From: Rosellinia necatrix
Lineage: Eukaryota; Ascomycota; Sordariomycetes; Xylariales; Xylariaceae
Assembly (NCBI GenBank): GCA_021209875.1
Contig: JAGYVD010000008.1
Location: 1,797,501-1,861,500 of the forward strand
Length of the DNA stretch: 64,000 bases
Direction: 5' to 3'
The position numbers and the translations under genes are program-made. The notes beneath the pieces were generated by a model. The model saw only the letters and a list, made by a program, of their open reading frames with translations, did not search any database and was not told the DNA's origin. How positions within the stretch are numbered: the first letter of the stretch is position 1; every line of letters starts with the position of its first letter. Below are positions 58,215 to 64,000 of the stretch, in pieces.

Positions 58215-60639
58215 GGATGGCGTGGTGACATTAACGATGATGAGGAATGACGGTGGCTCGTTTTTTGGAAAAAGAGAGACGATTAGCTGCTTAGACAAAA
58301 GGCATAACCCATACTTACATACACATACGCAACAGCTAGGTGTAAATGCGCCACGACATACGTATCCTTTGCTGTTACACCGGCAGCGTCCGTATTCCCC
58401 AGCCCGAGGCCAGTGACGGGTAGGCGATGTTGCGTGGTTTAGGTTCGTTGTTTTTAGAGCTTGGCAATCAACTCCCACGCTGAGCCGCAGGCGCGAGCTC
58501 CAGAGCCCATCTTGGGCGGCTTGAACCGGGCTGGGGGACTTTTCATTGTACATATTTATCTACCTCATACCACAAGAACAAGAATGCCAAAGAGATTATA
58601 CATCCCCCCCCCCCTCTCTCTTTTTCTCTCTCTCTAGCGGCCCACCGCGAGGCCCCAAGGGCTAGTCAAGTGGAATGCATACCTTGGCACTTCTTGATCT
58701 AATAGAGGCTATGTCATATATGCTGTGATACTACGTGGTAGGAGATGTGATTCCCTTGAAGGACACCTAACCCACGAACATTAGCCCGAATTTGAGATAG
58801 TGCCTGCCTGCTGCACTTTGTCGATCCGGCTGCGTGTGTTAGATTGGACGATTACGATGTGCAGATGCAGTGTCGCTTAGTTCGGCCCCTGGCGCTCATT
58901 GGATGACGAGGTTGATTGGTCTTGGTCCTCGCTTCCGGTTTCGCATTTAGTATAGATATATATATATAGATAAGTCTATCGTCGGGGGTGGTGATTGCTC
59001 GGAACTCAGTTGATGGCCGACAGTAGTCGTCGCTCTTCTGCACGCCGAGCGCGCCACGGATGTAACGGTTTTATATTATACACCTTTGGTTGACAGCTCA
59101 CCTTTGGCCGACTGCATGTATGCATGTATGTATGTATGTATGTTTGCACCGTGCTTTCTCGGTTAGCCTGCGGCGCAGATCGCCTGCCCGAGGAGCAGGA
59201 TGAGCCGCCGCAGGCGTGCGTCACTGGGGGGCGTCTGTTATGGCGATGACACCTGGGCTTTTCGGGGAGGAAATCGGCCATGTCATACCATATATGCTGT
59301 TGAAGTGAAGTGAAGGAGAAGAGTGCTGGGGGCTCCTGCGACGCCAGGTCTAGCCGAACGCGAGCTTACGCTTTGGTCGAACTTCGTCGGTCTCATGATG
59401 AATAGCGGAAGGGTTAATCATGAGAAATATCGTGATGCAGAAATGGTCAGTGCGTAGATTTACGCAGCTTCGCCGAAGTCTGGAAAGGCGCGTGGCCTTC
59501 GCGGCTTCATTTGGTTAAAGCCTCATCGTGAAGAGGGTTCGGCATGGTATTGCAATAGAGAGCAGACCTTCTGATAACGAATATTAATTCAGTGCCTCAC
59601 GAACAAAATACCAACTTGAGATGATACATGCGTCCCAAATACAAGATCTTTCGGCTACTCACTCCTACAAATTCATCAATATCTTTTTTCGTTTCCCCGG
59701 TTTCCCCTTTTGTTTTCTCTCGCTGTTTGCGGCTTTCCCTTTCTTTTCCTGTGCTCTTCAACGACCTTCACATTTAGGCTCACCTACTATCGCACAAGAT
59801 TCGAGGCGATTATCTAACGGAAGCCCCCCTCTTTTCTCCCCTTGCTGCTTGTCTCTCAGCGCGGGCCGCAGTGAGTCGCACACTTTTGTCGGTGCATGTG
59901 CAAGTATGCCCGTCATGTGTGGGCGGTCGTGGTACATTACCGTGCCGCGGGCGCAAACTGGGGGCTCGGTGTTGGCGATAAGGGCCGGGGGGGGGACAAA
60001 GGGAACTTCACTTTTCATGGGCTGCATGACGGCACATCTCGGATATGCGATGCCAGGAGAGGCGATGGCCTCTGAATATCTCTCGTCAGGTGACCGGGAA
60101 CGGAACCGACGCGTTTCCTGCCGACGTAGGGTTAGCGGCCCGTCTGGCGAACATCTGAGCAAGATTCATGTTGATTGGGGAAACACGTTTTTGCTGTTGA
60201 TCGCGTTGGTCATATTTTCTTGGTGTGACTGAACGTATCTTCTCTGTTATGCCCAGACGAAATATGGCGGGAATCCCATATTCGTCGTAGTAAGATATGT
60301 TATCCTCTCTTTTCCTCTCTTCCCGCTTCCCCCTTTTGAGGTATTACGAGACAAAGACGCTGGTAGAAGCAAAAAAGTAGGTATTCATCGACGTCTACTG
60401 GATGGGCGTCTCGGCAGGCCACACGATAGTCAGGTATGTAGCGCTGACCCCCGTAGATCGAGGTAAGGCTGATGGGCTTTGGAATGAAGAATTCGGTTAT
60501 TTGCTTGAAGGGAGGGTATCTCGAGGGAAGTTAACGGAATCTAAGCCCAAACCACGAAATAGCGGTGGCCATTCCGTAGCCTTGTTTACCTCAAGCATCC
60601 GTAGCGTACTGGCGTAGCCGTACCAATCCTGCTTTCCAC
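58215..60639. other. Spacer with simple repeats
   Basis: Includes a C10 plus CTCTCTCT pyrimidine run (58599-58638), TATATA (58955-58968) and ATGT/TATG microsatellite (59115-59142). The frame at 59621-60232 (+) starts with phenylalanine-rich low complexity and is not supported as a gene. Confidence 0.5.
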
Positions 60640-62819
60640 CTAACACCAATTACGTCTCAAGACTTCGTCGGGCAATATAGAAACCTCGAAAGCACACGGG
60701 TCCTTGGACTCCTCGGTTTTGATTCCACCAAGTACCTCGCGGCAGTGTCGTTCGAGCTCAGCATCCATCTGACTGGCGCCTTCTTTGTGGCGCTCATACC
60801 ATCGAATTGCCGTCTCGAGAGTATAGACGGCGACGAGCGAGCCGAAGCTCTGGGACACGCTGTGACAAGCGCTCGTGCAATTGATGGCAACATTGCTTGC
60901 CAGCTCCCGGCACTCTCTGGAAATCAGCACGGCGGGAGCCAGCTCCACGTCAGGTCTTCTGGTTTCCAACTCCGCGGTCAACAGATCCCGGAAACCATCA
61001 GAGGCGCCGAGCAACGCGCCGAGGGCCGAATTGTCGAGGATCGTCATGTACAGGTCCAGACGCAGCGTCCAGTAGCTATACATCATGCGCTGCCAGTAGA
61101 GCGCCTCCGACGTCCACCCGGCGCCCGGCGATAGCGCCGCCGCCGTCGTCGTCGGGTACCCGCGCGCCCTGGCGCGGTCCAGCCTATGGCGGGCGGCCGA
61201 GCCACCGTCAGGGAACCTGAGCGGGCCGCTGAACCCGACGACGTCGGACCCGCGCATCCACCCCCGGAGCCTCGACAGGAGGCCGAGCATGTCCCGGAGC
61301 ACGCGCGCGGCGGCGGCGGCGGCGCGGCCTCGAGCCCGTGTCGGTGGCCCGGCGACGCGCTGCCGCCGCCGCCGCCGGCGAGGCCGTCGGCGCGCGAGCA
61401 GCTCGCACGCCTCCGCCGACAGGTCGTAGAAGCGCTGGTACGCGTTCTTCTCCCGGCCGCGGAACGGCCCGTGGATCCACATGTGCGCGCCGGCGCAGAC
61501 CGGCTTGCGGCGGGTGAGGCCTTGCATGATCTGCTCGCGGGTCCCGTCAGAGATGTATGTATGTTGTCTCGTCTTTAAACCTCCGGCACAAAATAGGGAG
61601 AGAGGAAAGAGGAGAGGGGGCGGGGGAAGGGAGGAGGGGGGTTGAGAGAGAGGATGAGTACTCACGAACACGACGCGACAGAACGAGAAGATCTTGAGGT
61701 ATGGGTCGGCGGAGACGCCCTCAGGGCCCAGAGCCTGCAAGAAAGCGGCGACGCCCTTCATGTGCGCGAGCCAGCCGCTCGAGTCACCACCACCACCACC
61801 ACCACCACCACCACCACCACCGCCGCCGGCACCGCCGCTGCCGCTGCCGCTCCCGAACTGGCAGAGCTCGAAGGCGACGAAGACGGCGGTGACGGCGAGG
61901 GCCTGGCGCGGCGGGCAGGCAGCGCGCAGGTCGCGGCGCAGCTGGCGCAGCGCCGCGTCGTAGAGCCGCACGCCGTCGTCCGCGAGCCTTCGCCGGCCCC
62001 CCTCCGACGTGTCCGGCCCAGCCGAGCGCGAGCGCCGCCGTCGCGAGCGGCAGCGCGTCTATCCCCCCTCCTCCTCCTCCTCCTTCTCCTCCTCCCCCTA
62101 CCGCCACCGCACGACCAACATCTCCCAGCCACGCCAGCGGGGCCTCCTCTTCTTCTCGCCCCCGCGGCGCCGGGCGGCACACCGCGTCGAGGAACCGGTC
62201 CGTGATCCCCTGCACGGCCCACACTAGGGGGGTCCGGCGTCCCGCGCGGCACCGGCGGCGGCGCGGCGAGCCGTACCCGGGCGGCGACGACAGCGGCGGC
62301 GGCATCGGCGTCGTACGGGTGCGCCCGATGAGGAGGGCCGAGTCGCGTCTCGCGGGGCGGCCGCTTCCTGGCGCGGACACGGGTGTCATGGCTACTGCTG
62401 CTGCTGCTGCTGCTGCTTACCCGGACAACGTTGTCGTCGTCCGGGTTTTTCTTCTCGGACCACCGGGCGACATTCTGGTCGCGAGAGGGCGGCGGGCCGG
62501 CACCGCTACCGCGGGCGAAGTCGCCGATGGACGCGTGGCGGAACAGAGTGGTCGGCTGCTCGTATCCCTCGCACTCCCGCACCCCCCCTCCGACATTGTC
62601 CGCATCTCGGCTTCTGCTCATCGCACTATACGGGGGTGGTGTGTGTGAGTAAGCCGGGGTCAAAGTGATGGGCCGCCAATCGTACACACACACACATATA
62701 TATATATATATAAAGGGGGGGGGGAGGGGGGCGAAGGGAGGGGGATGGAGCTGCTTTCTTACCTTGATTTTCTTCCTCCGGCACGTCTTGCAGCCTTTCG
62801 ACCGCGGGATGCCGACCAT
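60640..62819 (-). pseudogene. Zn2Cys6 transcription factor with a frameshift inside the zinc cluster
   Basis: Exon 1 (62763-62819) encodes MVGIPRSKGCKTCRRKKIK; after an intron, exon 2 starts at 62625 with CDEQKPRCGQCRRGG. Together they make cysteines 1-5 of a C6 cluster, spacing 2-6-6-2. The sixth cysteine (RECEGYEQPTTLFRH) lies one frame over: the C7 run at 62582-62588 (G7 on the coding strand) carries one base too many. The rest is typical of fungal regulators: VWAVQGITDRFLDAV, LYDAALRQLRRDLRAAC, LAVTAVFVAFELCQFG, GWLAHMKGVAAFLQALGPEG (after a GGT-encoded poly-Gly run, 61787-61822), WTSEALYWQRMMYSYWTLRL and the C-terminus ending EVLRRNWC. At least one more frame change occurs near 62015-62040. 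Probably a regulator of a metabolic gene set if intact; the frameshifts may be sequence errors in GC-rich homopolymers. Confidence 0.72.
61786..61822. repeat. CCA trinucleotide run (poly-Gly on minus strand)
   Basis: About 12 CCA triplets in the coding region of the Zn2Cys6 regulator; expected to vary in length. Confidence 0.75.
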
Positions 62820-63572
62820 GTTTGCTCGGCTTTTACCGTGATGAGCGCGCGGACTGGCGACGGATGCTAGCCAAGTTGTCGTTTGAGCGTTGGATTCCGC
62901 TGGGGCAGGTGAGTTTGTGTTCGCAACGCCGAGATGCTGTGATGGCTTTCATCGTGATGCCATCTTGTGAGACGGCGGATGTTGAATGCGTAATTACATG
63001 ATTAATGTAAAGATGGATGACGACGAATGGGGAGGGCCTCTGGCTATCCCATGGCTGGAGTTGACGATGGCCTTAGTCAGCAAAGCTTCTGGGGTCATTA
63101 CTAACGTAGTGCGCTTAAGTAGCGACGATGTGGATGTGCTGGGTATCGGACGGGTGTCCTAAGCTCGACTCTGTTCTACAAGTACTTATCCTTAGATAAC
63201 CCCTGGCTTCACAAATTAGCTACTTGGACTAACCTAGCTCGGGTAGTATAGCTATTACGTAGTGTTGATCAACTGTCCGGCTCGTCATCTAACTAACTAC
63301 ATACTAGTTACTAGATAGATGACCGAAGAGGATCAGAGACTCTTGTTCCGAGGAGTGTTACATCCACCCTAACTTGTATATCGTTCATAAGTTTCTATAT
63401 CTAACTCGGAGAAAGTCTACTGTGAGCTAGTCTAAAGCCGACTCTTAAGATCGGACGCCGCAAAGCAACCGCAAAGGTCTTCTATAGGTAAACCTGCCAT
63501 TATAAACGCCCAACCATTATCCTGGCACTACCATTGATTCTAGCCCGAACGCCTGTACGCAAGCAAACCACT
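62820..63572. other. Spacer between two minus-strand genes
   Basis: Promoter side of the Zn2Cys6 regulator. ACTAGTTACTAGATAGAT-type short repeats near 63295-63320. No coding sequence seen. Confidence 0.45.
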
Positions 63573-64000
63573 TTAGTAAACCTCTCTATCAAGGTCGTCG
63601 GCCGCGGTCGCAATCTTCATGGTGATATCATCGAGCTGCATTGGTTTAGCATCCTGTTCCCCGACGTGATGGATCCTGTTCTAGGCTGCCGGTGACTTTG
63701 CAACTCACATATTCTTCCTTGAAAATGTTGAAGTGATGGCCGTTCAGATCTACGACCTGCTTGATCCAGCGCGCGCCGTAGTATAGATCCCAGCCCAGCA
63801 GACGGAACTCGCGCATATGGTCCACGAACTCCTTCCCGCTCTCTTCAACCAGCTCCTTCGCGCGTAGCAGGATCGTCGGCGGGATCTCGGCCTCCCGCCC
63901 TTCCCAGTCGGGCAATTTCCAACGGGCGATCATCATCCTGGCGTGCGTCATGTTCAAATCGACCTTCTCACGCAGGGACATCGCCTTGAGCTCCTCGGGC
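63573..64000 (-). CDS. C-terminus of an alpha/beta-hydrolase or thioesterase-like protein (runs off the window)
   Basis: Two exons: 63709 to beyond 64000, and 63573-63635, joined in phase 0 (donor TAT|GTGAGT, acceptor TGCAG|CTC). The readable tail is KAMSLREKVDLNMTHARMMI, ARWKLPDWEGREAEIPPTIL, LRAKELVEESGKEFVDHMRE, FRLLGWDLYYGARWIKQVVD, LNGHHFNIF and the end DDITMKIATAADDLDREVY. The order PPTxLLRAK, then LGWD, then GHHFNIF near the end resembles the last strand and the catalytic-His loop of thioesterase/hydrolase domains such as those closing fungal polyketide synthases. Without the nucleophile region this remains a guess; it could also be a free-standing hydrolase. Confidence 0.45.

Noticed and set aside
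59621..60232. 203-codon plus-strand frame
   Set aside because: Phe/Ser-rich start from T-rich DNA, no recognisable domain, shadow frame on the other strand of similar length.

Overview
The window is nuclear DNA of a filamentous ascomycete (Pezizomycotina, most likely Sordariomycetes). The evidence is short GT-AG introns (about 50-110 bp), several fungus-restricted families (CFEM, DUF1996, LaeA-like/UMTA methyltransferase, HeLo-like plus DUF7580, fungal transcription-factor domains), long gene-poor spacers with TAGGTAGG-type microsatellites, and a 7.3-kb AT-rich block of the kind left by repeat-induced point mutation (RIP). Gene structures were assembled by hand from frame-consistent splice sites and family-like junctions. 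No database search was possible.

Layout. 0-14 kb: a secreted DUF1996 protein (+), a 7-exon LaeA-like methyltransferase (-), a small Dabb (stress-responsive A/B barrel) protein (+) and a conserved acidic fungal protein (+), separated by long empty spacers. 14-21 kb: an unassigned minus-strand C-terminal exon and a repeat-rich GPI-type wall protein (+). 21-26 kb: a divergent pair, a HeLo-like/DUF7580 protein (-) and a 778-residue protein (+). The latter combines an NLR-associated-type N-terminus, a GRF zinc finger, C2H2 fingers, a perfect Zn2Cys6 cluster and a C-terminal GCN4-like bZIP, and is the most unusual object here. 26.7-31 kb: a PNS1-type choline-transporter-like gene with two homopolymer frameshifts (-) and an MFS transporter (-).

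31.4-38.7 kb: an AT-rich block enclosing a GC-normal 1.49-kb island bounded by two almost identical 233-bp direct repeats. 39-42 kb: an F-box protein and an FSH1-family serine hydrolase. 43.8-48.3 kb: a ZNFX1-like helicase/NFX1/RZ zinc-finger gene broken by stops, frameshifts and loss of the Walker A segment. 48.8-64 kb: a CFEM protein (-), a fungal transcription-factor-domain protein (-), a 3-beta-HSD-type dehydrogenase (+), a small conserved protein (+), a Zn2Cys6 regulator with a frameshift inside its zinc cluster (-), and the C-terminus of a hydrolase/thioesterase-like protein that runs off the right edge (-).

The genes do not form one obvious pathway. LaeA-like methyltransferase, FSH1 hydrolase, Zn2Cys6 regulator, MFS transporter and the thioesterase-like end are families often seen around secondary metabolism, but they are too scattered here to call a cluster. 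The 21-26 kb pair belongs to families associated with fungal NLR and incompatibility signalling.
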